From Halorussus caseinilyticus (GTDB lineage Archaea; Halobacteriota; Halobacteria; Halobacteriales; Haladaptataceae), in the NCBI RefSeq assembly GCF_029338395.1, contig NZ_CP119809.1, positions 496,001-560,000 on the forward strand: a DNA stretch of 64,000 nt, read 5' to 3'. A model generated the notes under the pieces. That model saw only the letters and a list, made by a program, of their open reading frames with translations. It was not told where the DNA came from and made no database searches. The translations under genes were made by a program, and so were the position numbers. This document shows, in pieces, positions 36,175 to 46,500 of this stretch (its first letter is position 1; every line of letters begins with the position of its first letter).

Positions 36175-38094
36175 ATGAGTAAAGTAGACCAGCAACTCGA
36201 GGACCTGCGAGCAGAGATTACGAGCGAGTTACCGAGCGACATTTCGGTGTCGGACGTGAAGTACGAAGGCCCGGAACTGGTCGTGTACACGCGCGACCCC
36301 AAGAAGTTCGCCCGGAACGGCGACCTCATCCGGCAGTTGGCGAGTCAACTCCGAAAGCGAATCACCGTCCGCCCCGACCCCGACGTGTTGTCGCGGCCCG
36401 AAGACGCCCGCGAGGACGTAATGGCGGTCATTCCCGACGAAGCGGGCGTGACCGACCTCGACTTCCACGCCGACACGGGCGAGGTGGTCATCGAAGCCGA
36501 GAAGCCCGGCATGGTCATCGGCAAGCACGGTTCGACCCTCCGGGAGATAACCCAAGAAGTCGGCTGGACGCCCGAAGTCGTCCGGACGCCGCCCATCGAG
36601 TCTTCGACGGTCTCGAACGTCCGGAACTTCCTGAAACAGGAACGTGACGACCGCCGGAACATCCTCGAAAAGGTGGGCCGCCAGATTCACCGCGAGGAGA
36701 TGTCCAACGACGAGTACGTCCGGGTAACGACGCTCGGCTGTTGCCGGGAGGTCGGTCGGGCCTCGTTCATCCTCTCGACGCCCGAGACCCGCATCCTCAT
36801 CGACTGCGGCGACAAACCCGGCGCGGAAGGCGAAGTGCCGTATCTCCAAGTCGAGGAGGCGCTCGGCGCGGGTGCCCAGACCATCGACGCGGTGGTGCTG
36901 ACCCACGCCCACCTCGACCACTCGGCGCTGATTCCACTGCTGTTCAAGTACGGCTACGACGGCCCGATTTACACCACCGAACCGACCCGCGACCTGATGG
37001 GTCTGCTCCAACTGGACTACCTCGACGTGGCCGCCAAGGAGGGCCGCGCGCCGCCCTACGAGTCCGAGATGGTCCGTGAGGCCATCAAGCACACCATCCC
37101 GCTGGAGTACGGCGACGTGACCGACATCGCGCCCGACGTGAAACTCACGCTCCACAACGCGGGCCACATCCTCGGGTCGGCCGTCTCGCACTTCCACATC
37201 GGCGACGGCCTGTACAACGTCGCGTTCTCCGGTGACATCCACTACGACGACACCCGCCTGTTCAACGGCGCGGTCAACGACTTCCCGCGGGTCGAGACGC
37301 TCATCCTCGAATCGACTTACGGCGGTCGCAACGACTACCAGACCGACCAAGAGGACTCCGAGCGCAAACTCAAGCGCGTCATCAACGAGACCTACGAGAA
37401 GGGCGGGAAAGTCGTCATCCCGGCGTTCGCGGTGGGTCGCTCCCAAGAGATGATGCTCGTCATAGAGGAGGCGATGCGCGAAGGCGACATCCCCGAGATG
37501 CCAGTCCACCTCGACGGCATGATTTGGGAGGCGACGGCCATCCACACGACGTATCCCGAGTACCTGCGCGACGACTTGCGCGACCGCATTTTCCACGAGG
37601 ACGAGAACCCATTCCTCGCCGACCAGTTCAACCACATCGACGGCGGCGAGGAGGAGCGACAAGAGGTGGCCGACGGCGACCAGTGCATCATCCTCTCGAC
37701 TTCCGGCATGGTCACGGGCGGCCCCATCATGTCGTGGCTCGAACACGTCGGCGGCGACCCCGACTCGCGGATGGTCTTCGTCGGCTATCAGGCACAGGGA
37801 ACCCTCGGCCGACGTATCCAGAACGGATGGGACGAGATTCCGATGAACCGCGGCGGCGGCCGGAACGGTAAGCTCTCGCTGAAACTCGACGTGGAGACGG
37901 TGGACGGCTTCTCCGGCCACGCCGACCGGCAGGGCCTGATGAACTTCGTGAAGACGATGAACCCGCGCCCGGAGAAGATTCTGTGCGTCCACGGCGACGA
38001 GTCGAGCGTCCAAGACCTCTCGTCGTCGCTCTACCACGAGTTCAACATGCGAACGTTCGCGCCCAAGAATCTGGAGACCTTCCGGTTCAAGTAG
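36175..38094 (+). CDS. aCPSF1: aCPSF1, beta-CASP ribonuclease and transcription-termination factor
   Basis: 639 residues. N-terminal KH-type RNA-binding region (to about residue 150, with GMVIGKHGSTLREI near 112), then a metallo-beta-lactamase domain with AVVLTHAHLDHSALIPLL near residue 240 (zinc ligands H-x-H-x-D-H), and the inserted beta-CASP domain with IILSTSGMVTGGPIMSW near 508 and a final GFSGHADRQGL near 578. Archaeal members cut 3' ends of transcripts at U-rich sites and drive termination, together with Spt4/5. Length is normal. Stand-alone gene on the plus strand; highly conserved. Confidence 0.96.
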   Translation: MSKVDQQLEDLRAEITSELPSDISVSDVKYEGPELVVYTRDPKKFARNGDLIRQLASQLRKRITVRPDPDVLSRPEDAREDVMAVIPDEAGVTDLDFHADTGEVVIEAEKPGMVIGKHGSTLREITQEVGWTPEVVRTPPIESSTVSNVRNFLKQERDDRRNILEKVGRQIHREEMSNDEYVRVTTLGCCREVGRASFILSTPETRILIDCGDKPGAEGEVPYLQVEEALGAGAQTIDAVVLTHAHLDHSALIPLLFKYGYDGPIYTTEPTRDLMGLLQLDYLDVAAKEGRAPPYESEMVREAIKHTIPLEYGDVTDIAPDVKLTLHNAGHILGSAVSHFHIGDGLYNVAFSGDIHYDDTRLFNGAVNDFPRVETLILESTYGGRNDYQTDQEDSERKLKRVINETYEKGGKVVIPAFAVGRSQEMMLVIEEAMREGDIPEMPVHLDGMIWEATAIHTTYPEYLRDDLRDRIFHEDENPFLADQFNHIDGGEEERQEVADGDQCIILSTSGMVTGGPIMSWLEHVGGDPDSRMVFVGYQAQGTLGRRIQNGWDEIPMNRGGGRNGKLSLKLDVETVDGFSGHADRQGLMNFVKTMNPRPEKILCVHGDESSVQDLSSSLYHEFNMRTFAPKNLETFRFK

Positions 38095-38176
38095 GCCACT
38101 TCGAGCGGTCACGGTCGCGGCTTTCGCTTCTCCGTCCTTCGGGTCCGGTAGCGCGTAGTGGCAAGTCCGTCAGCGC

Positions 38177-38205
38177 GGCGAATCGCGCCGACGGCGCGAT
38201 TCGCC
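38177..38205. repeat. 13-bp hairpin between aCPSF1 and mre11
   Basis: GGCGAATCGCGCC (38177-38189) pairs perfectly with GGCGCGATTCGCC (38193-38205) across a GAC loop. It stands in the 173-base gap; role unknown. Confidence 0.75.
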
Positions 38206-38267
38206 AGCACGTACCGGGGTCGGCCGTCACGGAATGCCTTTAGGCCCCGGACGCAAACGACGACTCG

Positions 38268-39512
38268 ATGACACGGGTGATACACACGGGGGACACCCAC
38301 CTCGGGTATCGACAGTACCACTCCCCCGAGCGACGGGCGGACTTTCGGCGGGCGTTCGAGCAGGTAATCGACGACGCAATCGCCGAGGACGTGGACGCCG
38401 TGGTCCACGCTGGCGACCTGTTTCACGACCGTCGTCCGGACCTCGACGCGCTCCACGGCACCATCTCGCTGTTGGGCCGACTCCGGGACGCCGACGTGCC
38501 TTTTCTCGCCATCGTCGGCAACCACGAGGGCACGCGGGGCCGCCAGTGGCTAGACCTCTTCGAGATGCTCGGACTCGCCACGCGACTCGGCGACGACCCC
38601 GAAGTCGTCGGCGAAACCGCCTTCTACGGTCTCGACCACGTACCGAAGTCCAAGCGCGACGAGTTGGACTACCAGTTCGAGTCCCACGACGCCGACCACG
38701 CCGCGCTGGTCAGTCACGGCCTGTTCAAGCCCTTCGACATCGGCGACTGGGACGCCGAGGAGGTGCTGACCGAGGCCAACGTCGATTTCGACGCGATGCT
38801 TCTGGGCGACAACCACAAGCCCGACACCAAGGAAGTCGCCGAGACGTGGGTGACGTACTGCGGTTCGACCGAACGCTGTAGCGCCGACGAGCGCGAGGAC
38901 CGGGGGTACAACATCGTGGAGTTCGACGGCGACGTGACCATCACCCGCCGAGGGTTGGACGCGACCCGCGACTTCGCGTACGTCGAAGCGACACTCGCCG
39001 AGGGTGAGGGCATCGACCGCGTGCGCGAGAAGTTGCGCGAGCGGGACCTCGAAGACGCCGTGGTCGTCGTGGAAATCGACGGCGAAGGCGAGCAAGTCAC
39101 GCCCGCCCGCGTCGAGGAGTTCGCGCTGGAGCGTGACGCACTGGTCGCGCGCGTCGTGGACCGCCGGGAAGTCGAAGACGACGACGGCGAAGTCGAAGTC
39201 TCGTTCGCCGACCCCGACGACGCGGTGCGCCAGCGAGTCCGGGACCTCGGCCTGAGCGAGGCCGCACGGGGAATCGACGAGACGGTCCGTGCGAGCAAAA
39301 TCGCCGACTCGAACGTCCGGGAGTCGGTCCGGAACCGAGTCGCCGAACTGGTCGAGGACGGCGACCGGTCGGCGTTCGAGTCTGCGCCCGGCGACGAGGG
39401 CGGGGATTCTGCCGCGGCAGAATCCCCGCCGGAGACCGATTCGACCGCGGCGACCGATTCGGTCCCCGACGCCGATTCGGACGACGACGGAACGCTGGAG
39501 GAGTACCTATGA
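38268..39512 (+). CDS. mre11: DNA double-strand-break repair nuclease Mre11
   Basis: 414 residues. Calcineurin-like phosphoesterase motifs in order: [14 protein letters not shown] (residue 5), [13 protein letters not shown] (45), [11 protein letters not shown] (82), ALVSHGLF (145), LLGDNHKP (178), which provide the dimanganese site. The C-terminal third is a Rad50-binding and disordered acidic segment ending [10 protein letters not shown], longer than in many archaea. With Rad50 it processes broken DNA ends. Its stop overlaps the rad50 start by four bases. Confidence 0.96.
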   Translation: MTRVIHTGDTHLGYRQYHSPERRADFRRAFEQVIDDAIAEDVDAVVHAGDLFHDRRPDLDALHGTISLLGRLRDADVPFLAIVGNHEGTRGRQWLDLFEMLGLATRLGDDPEVVGETAFYGLDHVPKSKRDELDYQFESHDADHAALVSHGLFKPFDIGDWDAEEVLTEANVDFDAMLLGDNHKPDTKEVAETWVTYCGSTERCSADEREDRGYNIVEFDGDVTITRRGLDATRDFAYVEATLAEGEGIDRVREKLRERDLEDAVVVVEIDGEGEQVTPARVEEFALERDALVARVVDRREVEDDDGEVEVSFADPDDAVRQRVRDLGLSEAARGIDETVRASKIADSNVRESVRNRVAELVEDGDRSAFESAPGDEGGDSAAAESPPETDSTAATDSVPDADSDDDGTLEEYL

Positions 39513-42175
39513 AGTTCGACCGCGTGCGCCTCCGGAACTTCAAGTGCTACGCCGACGCCGACCTGCGTCTGGACCGCGGCGTCACCGTCATCCACGGGTT
39601 GAACGGGAGCGGGAAGTCCTCCCTGCTGGAGGCTTGTTTCTTCGCGCTCTACGGCGCGAAGGCGTTAGACCGGACGCTGGACGACGTGGTGACAATCGGC
39701 GAGGAGGAGGCCGAAATCGAACTCTGGTTCACCCACGACGGCGGCGACTACCACGTCCGGCGACGGATTCGCGCGACCGGCGAACGAGCGACCACCGCCG
39801 AGTGCGTCCTCGAAACCCCCGGCGACCCCGTGGAAGGTGCCCGCGACGTGCGCCGGACCGTGACGAACCTCTTCCGGATGGACTCCGAAGCGTTCGTCAA
39901 CTGCGCGTACGTCCGACAGGGCGAGGTCAACAAACTCATCAACGCCACGCCGACCCAACGCCAAGACATGATAGACGACCTCCTCCAACTCGGCAAACTG
40001 GAGGAGTACCGCGAGCGCGCCAGCGACGCCCGACTGGGGGTCAAGTCGGTGCTTGACGACAAGCGCGGCAGTCTCTCGGAGCTTGAGACCCAAATCGACC
40101 AGAAGGAGGCCAAGAACCTCCACGAGCGCCTGAACCAGCGCAAGTCCGACCTGAAAGAGACCGAGGGCGAAATCGAGCGGTTCGAAGAGAACGAAGAGAC
40201 CGCCGAGAAGACCCGAAAGCAAGCCGTCGAAGTGCTGGAGAGCTACGACGAGAAGCGCGAAGAACTCGACGCTCTCGCCGACGACATCGAGCAGTTGGAG
40301 TCCGAAATCGGCCGGACCGAGCGAGAACGGGCCGACCACCGCGAGCGAGTCCGGGAACTCCGCGAGCGAGTCGAGGACATCGACGCGGAAGTCGAGTCCC
40401 TGCTGGCCGACACCGAACTCGACTCGGCCGACGCCGAGGCAATCGAGGCGCGACTTGACGAACTCGACGCCGCGGACGACGAACTCCAGTCGGACCTCGG
40501 AGACGCCCGGACGCAGGCCAAGATGTTCGGCAATCAGGCCGACAATCTGGCTCGGCGGGCCGACGAGATGGAGTCGCGCGCGAGCGAGAAGCGCGAGCGC
40601 GCCGACCGACTCGACGCCGAGGCCGACGACGCCGAATCGGACCTCGAAGACCGCCGCGGAAAGCTCGACCGGTTGGACGACGACGTGGACGCGAAGAAGG
40701 CGGCGTTCGAGGACGCGCCCGTCGAGTTCGGCGCGGCCGAGTCGTACCTCGAAGACCGTCGCGAGGCGAAGGCCGACCTCCAGAGCCGAATCGAGGACGC
40801 GAAGGCCGCCCTCCAGAGCGCCCGCGACAGCGTGGCCGAGGCCGAGCAACTGCTCGACGCTGGCAAGTGTCCCGAGTGCGGCCAACCCGTCGAGGACTCG
40901 CCGCACGTCGATTCGCTGGCCGAGGACCGCGAGCGCGTGGCCGAACTCGAAGCCGAACTGGAGGACCTGCGCGAGACGCGAGAGACCGTCGCCAGAGAAG
41001 TCGAGACGGCCGAGCGACTCCGCGAGACCGAACGCGAAGTCCGGAACCTCCGGGACCGCCGCGAGAACGTCGAGCAGTTGGTCGCGGACAAAGAGGAGGC
41101 CGTCGCCGACAAGCGCGCGGACGCCGACGAGTTGCGCGAGGAGGCCGACGAACTCGAAACCGACGCCGAGGACAAGCGCGCGGACGCCGACGAACTCCGC
41201 GAGAAGGCCGACGACCGGGAGGCCCGCGTCGAGGAACTGGAGACCGAGCGCGAGGAGATTGCCGACAAGCGCGAGCGACTGGACGAGATTCGAGACCTGC
41301 GCGAGGAGATTGCCGACGCCGAGAGCGAAATCGAGCGCCACCGCGAGAAGCGCGCCAGCCTCGAAGACCAGAACGACCTCCGGCGAGAACAACTCGAAGA
41401 CAAGCGCGAGCGCCGAAACGACCTGCGGGAGAGCTACGACGACCAGAAAGTGCAGTCCGCCCGCGAGGACAAGCGCGAGGCCGAAGAGTATCTACAGAAA
41501 GTCGAAGTGAAGTTGGACGAACTCCGGGAGCGGCGCGACGACCTGCAGAGCGCGATTGGCGGCATCCGGAGCGAAATCGAGGAACTCGAACGCCTCCGAG
41601 AGCGCCGCGAGGACCTCGCGGCGCGCGTCGAGTCGCTCGAATCGCTTCGCGACGAGACCGCCGACCTACAGGAGATGTACGGCGACCTCCGGGCGGAACT
41701 CCGCCAGCGAAACGTCGAACACCTCGAAGCGATGCTGAACGAGGTGTTCGACCTCGTGTATCAGAACGACTCGTACGCCCGTATCGAACTCGACGGCGAG
41801 TACGAACTCACCGTCTACCAGAAGGACGGCGAACCGCTCGACCCCGAGCAGTTGTCGGGCGGCGAGCGCGCGCTGTTCAACCTGAGTCTGCGGTGTGCCA
41901 TCTACCGACTGCTCTCGGAGGGCATCGAGGGAACCGCGCCGATGCCGCCGCTGATTCTGGACGAACCAACCGTCTTCCTCGACTCGGGCCACGTCTCGCA
42001 ACTCGCGGAACTGGTCGAGTCGATGCGGGACCTCGGTGTCGAGCAAATCGTGGTCGTGAGCCACGACGACGAACTCGTCGCGGCGGCCGACGACGTGGTG
42101 TACGTCGAGAAGGACGCGGTGTCGAACCGCTCGACGGTCGAGCGCCGCGAGAGCCTGTTAGAGACCGCGGACTGA
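39509..42175 (+). CDS. rad50: DNA double-strand-break repair ATPase Rad50
   Basis: 888 residues. N-terminal half of the ATPase with Walker [15 protein letters not shown] near residue 30, long Glu/Arg-rich coiled coils (about 160-450 and 470-720) joined by a zinc hook CPEC (Cys454 and Cys457), and the C-terminal half with signature [14 protein letters not shown] near 782 and Walker [12 protein letters not shown] near 815. Acts with Mre11 to tether and process DNA ends. Four-base overlap with mre11 shows coupled translation. Coiled-coil codons are highly repetitive (GAG/CGC), as expected. Confidence 0.97.
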   Translation: MKFDRVRLRNFKCYADADLRLDRGVTVIHGLNGSGKSSLLEACFFALYGAKALDRTLDDVVTIGEEEAEIELWFTHDGGDYHVRRRIRATGERATTAECVLETPGDPVEGARDVRRTVTNLFRMDSEAFVNCAYVRQGEVNKLINATPTQRQDMIDDLLQLGKLEEYRERASDARLGVKSVLDDKRGSLSELETQIDQKEAKNLHERLNQRKSDLKETEGEIERFEENEETAEKTRKQAVEVLESYDEKREELDALADDIEQLESEIGRTERERADHRERVRELRERVEDIDAEVESLLADTELDSADAEAIEARLDELDAADDELQSDLGDARTQAKMFGNQADNLARRADEMESRASEKRERADRLDAEADDAESDLEDRRGKLDRLDDDVDAKKAAFEDAPVEFGAAESYLEDRREAKADLQSRIEDAKAALQSARDSVAEAEQLLDAGKCPECGQPVEDSPHVDSLAEDRERVAELEAELEDLRETRETVAREVETAERLRETEREVRNLRDRRENVEQLVADKEEAVADKRADADELREEADELETDAEDKRADADELREKADDREARVEELETEREEIADKRERLDEIRDLREEIADAESEIERHREKRASLEDQNDLRREQLEDKRERRNDLRESYDDQKVQSAREDKREAEEYLQKVEVKLDELRERRDDLQSAIGGIRSEIEELERLRERREDLAARVESLESLRDETADLQEMYGDLRAELRQRNVEHLEAMLNEVFDLVYQNDSYARIELDGEYELTVYQKDGEPLDPEQLSGGERALFNLSLRCAIYRLLSEGIEGTAPMPPLILDEPTVFLDSGHVSQLAELVESMRDLGVEQIVVVSHDDELVAAADDVVYVEKDAVSNRSTVERRESLLETAD

Positions 42176-42226
42176 GACAACGAAATAGGTTGCTCTCGGA
42201 ATTGAAATTGTTTCTCTTACAATCCA

Positions 42227-42661
42227 CTACCTATCTCGTTCGCCGGTGAGCAGTGCGAGTCCGTCGTCGGCACGGTCGGTCGTCGCGTACCCGCGCTCGC
42301 CCAGCACGCGGGTCTCTTCGACCAGTCCAGCGGCGCGAAACTCCGTCAGCACGCCGAGCAGGTCGCTCTCGCAGAGGTCGGTGGCGTCGAGCAGGTGTCT
42401 GACCGAGTGGGGACCGCGCTCGCGCAGTTCCACGAGCAGGCCGAGCGCGCGCTCGTTCGGGGTCGCGGTCAGGACGCGTCGGGCGGGTTCGGGGACGGCC
42501 CGCGCCGTCGTCGCCAGCGCCGACTCGCCGGACGCAGGTTCGAGTTCGTCGCTCTCCCGATAGCTCTCCTCGCCGGTCTCGGGGTCCCGAACTTTACAGG
42601 AGTCGCCGGACTGCTTGACGAGCAGGTAGACGCTCCCGGAGTCGTCCCGGACGGTTCGCAT
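42227..42661 (-). CDS. Small winged-helix-like protein of unknown function, next to rad50
   Basis: 144 residues. N-terminal 60 residues form a basic/acidic beta-rich head (VYLLVKQSGDSCKVRDPETG); the C-terminal 80 residues (ERALGLLVELRERGPHSVRH through TEFRAAGLVEETRVLGERGY) have the pattern of a winged helix-turn-helix. Haloarchaeal genomes often have such a gene beside rad50; a DNA-binding or regulatory role is plausible but not shown. It converges on rad50 with 51 bases between. Confidence 0.7.
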   Translation of the reverse strand: MRTVRDDSGSVYLLVKQSGDSCKVRDPETGEESYRESDELEPASGESALATTARAVPEPARRVLTATPNERALGLLVELRERGPHSVRHLLDATDLCESDLLGVLTEFRAAGLVEETRVLGERGYATTDRADDGLALLTGERDR

Positions 42662-42686
42662 GGCCGGTCGTAGGCCCGACGCGCGG

Positions 42687-43136
42687 TTAGTCCTTCCGTT
42701 CGGGGTCGGCCGCGTCCTCGGTCCCCGAGGACGCGGCGTCGTCGTGGGCGTCCTCGCTCTCGCCGTTATCTCCCCCGTCCGCTCCGAAGCCGTCCGTCAC
42801 CTTCCGGTACCGACGCCACCCGCGGAGGAACGCGAACGCGCCCACGGCGACCATCGCGCCGCCGACCTGCCACCGGCGCTCGAAGCCGACGAGCATCAGG
42901 CCGAAACTCACGCCGAACAGCGCGACGTTGAAGATGAGGACCAGCGACCAGAACTGGCGCTTGAGTTCGGGACTGGCGTCGTTTTTCGCGGTGTCGGGCA
43001 CCCGCGGCGGTTCCGGCGCGAGACCCTCCGAGGGGTCGTCGGGGAGCAGGTCGGTCTCGGCCTCCGGCGGGTCCTCGGGGAGCAACTCGGCTACCGAGTC
43101 GTCGCTGTCGTCGGCCTTCGAATCGTCGGATGCCAC
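42687..43136 (-). CDS. Small two-helix membrane protein
   Basis: 149 residues from a GTG start. A very acidic N-terminal region (residues 1-55), two membrane helices (about 68-90 and 94-115, LVLIFNVALFGVSFGLMLVG and VGGAMVAVGAFAFLRGW) and an acidic tail. The frame runs 90 codons further upstream but that part overlaps the next gene, so the GTG at 43136 (VASDDSKADD) is preferred. Matches the layout of an uncharacterised haloarchaeal family; function unknown. Confidence 0.7.
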   Translation of the reverse strand: MASDDSKADDSDDSVAELLPEDPPEAETDLLPDDPSEGLAPEPPRVPDTAKNDASPELKRQFWSLVLIFNVALFGVSFGLMLVGFERRWQVGGAMVAVGAFAFLRGWRRYRKVTDGFGADGGDNGESEDAHDDAASSGTEDAADPERKD

Positions 43137-43186
43137 TGTTCGACAGTCGAAACGGAACGAGCAAAAGGGCTTCGTCCCGCCGCGGG

Positions 43187-43372
43187 TCAGACTTGCTCTT
43201 TGAGCGTGAGCGGTTCCCCCGCCTTCAACCACGCCAACGGGTTGTCCGCGTCGTAGAATACGACGCCGTCCTCCGTCTGATAGGACTCGACGGTCGCTTC
43301 CGGGTCGGCGGGTTCGGGAAGCGCCGCTTCCGCACGGTCCAGCTCGTCGCCGGGGTTGACGTGGTCGGACAT
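43187..43372 (-). CDS. Small acidic haloarchaeal protein (DUF7331-like)
   Basis: 61 residues, no membrane segment, very acidic: MSDHVNPGDELDRAEAALPE at the start and GVVFYDADNPLAWLKAGEP near the end. The Asp-Asn-x-x-Ala-Trp pattern is seen in a family of haloarchaeal micro-proteins and, in looser form, in the 41-residue gene at 58601 (PDAWIIAEDP). Function unknown. Starts at the ATG at 43372; divergent from polB. Confidence 0.7.
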   Translation of the reverse strand: MSDHVNPGDELDRAEAALPEPADPEATVESYQTEDGVVFYDADNPLAWLKAGEPLTLKEQV

Positions 43373-43509
43373 TGGCGTCACCTACTCCCGTGGTAAGTGT
43401 TAACACATTATATGTCTTTCCATTCCGGAAACCCTTTCGACGCCCGTCGATACCCCCGCAGTCCGGCGAAAGCGAGGGTTTTTAGCCGAAAGCGCCAAAC
43501 CCCGAATAC

Positions 43510-46500
43510 ATGAGCGATTCGGGGTCTACGACGACACTTGGCGATTTCTCCGACGGTGGTGACGGCGGGCGCGACGTGGAGGCAGAGGCCCGCGCCGTCG
43601 CCGGGAGCGACCACCAGCACGCCGATTCGGTCGTCGGCGACGACGACTGGCTTCCCGACCCTGACGGCGAGGTCGAACTCTCGGTCGTACAGGTCGATTA
43701 CACCGTCGAAGGGTCGGGCGACGACGAGGAGCCAATCGTCCACGTCTTCGGCCGCACGTCCGACAACGAACTCGAACACGTCCGCGTCGTCGGGTTCAAA
43801 CCGTACTTCTACGCGCCGACCGACTCGCTGGACGCCCCGCCCGAAGAGAGCTACGACGTGCTGACCGGGAGCGAGACCACCGACGAGGACGGCGACCCCT
43901 ACGAGAGCATCCGCGGCGAGAAACTCACCAAGATTTTCGGTCGGACGCCGCGGGACGTTGGGAACGTCCGCGACGACTTCGACCACTACGAGGCCGACAT
44001 CCTCTTTCCCAACCGGTTTCTCATCGACAAGGACATCAAAAGCGGCATCCGAATCCCCGAGCGCAGAGACGACGACGGCGTCCTCTACTTCCACGACGAG
44101 TTGGACCGCCTCGAACCAATCGAAGTCGAGGCCGACCCCCGCGTCCACTACTTCGACATCGAGGTGGACGACCGGTCGGGATTCCCCGAAGACGGCGAAG
44201 AGCCGATTATCTGCCTGACGACCTTCGACTCCTACGACGACGAGTACGTCGCGTGGCTCTCCGACGCTCCGGAGGGAGACGCCGACCTTCCGGACGCCCT
44301 CCCCGGCTACGACCCCATCGAGGACATCGACATCGAAGTTCGAAGCTTCGGCGACGAGCGCGCGATGCTCGAAGCCTACCTCGATTACATCAACGAAACG
44401 GACGTAGATATTATGACTGGATGGAATTGTCTTCCGGCGGACAGCGACATCCAGATGGCCGACGGGACGGAGAAAGAAATTCAGAACGTCGAAGTCGGTG
44501 ACGAAGTGGTCGGGTCGAACGACCAGGAAACCACGACTGCGACGGTCACGAACAAATGGCGAAGTGAAAAGGAAGTTCTCGAATTCGACTTGGCAGACGG
44601 AACGACGCTACGCTCTTCGGAGGAGCATCGCATTATGGTCGGGGATGACGAAACAGTCGATTGGAAAGAAGGCGGTGAAATCGAGACTGGCGAGTACGTT
44701 CTCAAACCACGTAGCCTGAACGTCGATGACCCGACTGTTCCATCGCTCGCCGAACTCGTCCCTGAGGAGTGCCAACGGTTCGAGACCGAAGAGACGGTCA
44801 AAGAATTTAAAGAGCGCCTTCCTTACGGTGCAGTTACCGAGCTAGCCACCGAATTCGACGCCTCGAAAGGAACACTCTACCACTCGGAAACGAGTGTTTG
44901 GACACCGAAACGATGTTCGCACGTTGCAGAGAAATATGACCTCGCCATCCCTGACGGCGGAACGGTCTACCGACGAACAGGTGTTGATTTGGAGCGGTCG
45001 ATTACTCAGCACGAACTCTACTTAGCCGGGCTTGTCCTCACGGACGGAAGCATGTCGAAGTCGGACGGCATTCGCTTCTACAACACTCGCAAGGAGCTAC
45101 ACGAACAGTTCGATGACGACCCTCATCTGGAACCGGATGGTAAGGGTTGCTACAAGCAGAACGTTCTGGACTATGCGTCGATGTACGGTTTCAACGGACT
45201 TGGCATCCCATTCGGCGATAAAAACGCCGTTGAGGTTGACCTCTCTCCTGTCTACCAAATGCCCGAAGAGTACATCGCCTCGTTCCTTGCTGGTGTCATA
45301 GACGGAGATGGATGGGTGGATACCGATGTTTCGGTAGCCGTCGCAAATCCGAGTACCGGCGACTGGTTCGTGAAGCTCTTCAAGCGTCTCGGTATTTATG
45401 CCGAGCGGAACGGGCAAGTCGTACGTATTCCGAACGCGGAACGCGAGATTTCGGTTCTACGAGAGCGTGTCGCTCCTCACATGAACCACTCAACGAAAGT
45501 CGAACGACTCGCCACATTCGACACTGGAAAAAGCGGGCGAACGGAGAATATTCCGTACGCACTATTCGAAGCCGAAACGGGCACTGACGCGAAGCGTATC
45601 GGACGTGACAAACATCGTCGCGGAATCCACCTGAAACGGCACGAGACGGATTCCGAGGACTGGGCGGACTACGTTTTCGTCGCTGTCGAAGACGTAAATG
45701 TCGTCGGGACTGAGACTACCTACGACATCGAGACGACGACTCACAACTTCATTGCCGAGAACTGTTTGGTTCACAACTGCGACGATTTCGACACCCCGTA
45801 TCTAATTGATAGGTTGGACAGACTCAACAAGCGCAACACTTCGACCGAGTACGACCTCGATTCGGACCGCCTCTCGCGCGTGAACGAGGTCTGGGATTCG
45901 GATTGGGGCGCGCCGACGGTCAAGGGCCGAGTCGTCTTCGACCTGCTGTACGCCTACAAGCGCACCCAGTTCTCCGAACTCGAATCCTACCGCCTCGACG
46001 CGGTAGGGGAAGTCGAGTTGGGCGTCGGCAAGGAGCGCTACCCCGGTGACATCGGCGACCTCTGGGAGAACGACCCCGAGCGTCTGCTTGAGTACAACGT
46101 CAGAGACGTGGAGTTGTGCGTCGAACTCGACCGCAAGCAGGACATCGTATCCTTCTGGGAGGAGGTGGCCTCCTTCGTCGGATGCAAACTCGAAGACGCC
46201 ACGACGCCCGGCGACGCGGTGGACCTGTACGTCCTCCACAAGGCCCACGGGGAGTTTGCACTCCCCTCGAAAGGCAAACAGGAGAGCGAGGACTACGAGG
46301 GAGGCGCGGTGTTCGAACCCATCACGGGGGTCAAAGAGAACGTGACGGTGCTGGACTTGGCCAGCCTCTACCCCATGTCGATGACCACCATCAACGCCTC
46401 GCCCGAGACCAAGGTGGACCCCGACGAGTACGATGGCGACACCTACCGCGCGCCGACGGGCACCCACTTCCGGAAGGAACCCGACGGCATCATCCGCGAA

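Noticed and set aside
36229-38112. 627-codon open frame antisense to aCPSF1
   Set aside because: Covers a highly conserved gene exactly; no start signal and no recognisable protein.
43137-43406. 90-codon upstream extension of the two-helix membrane protein
   Set aside because: It overlaps the conserved small acidic protein gene on the same strand and reads as Arg/Gly-rich noise.
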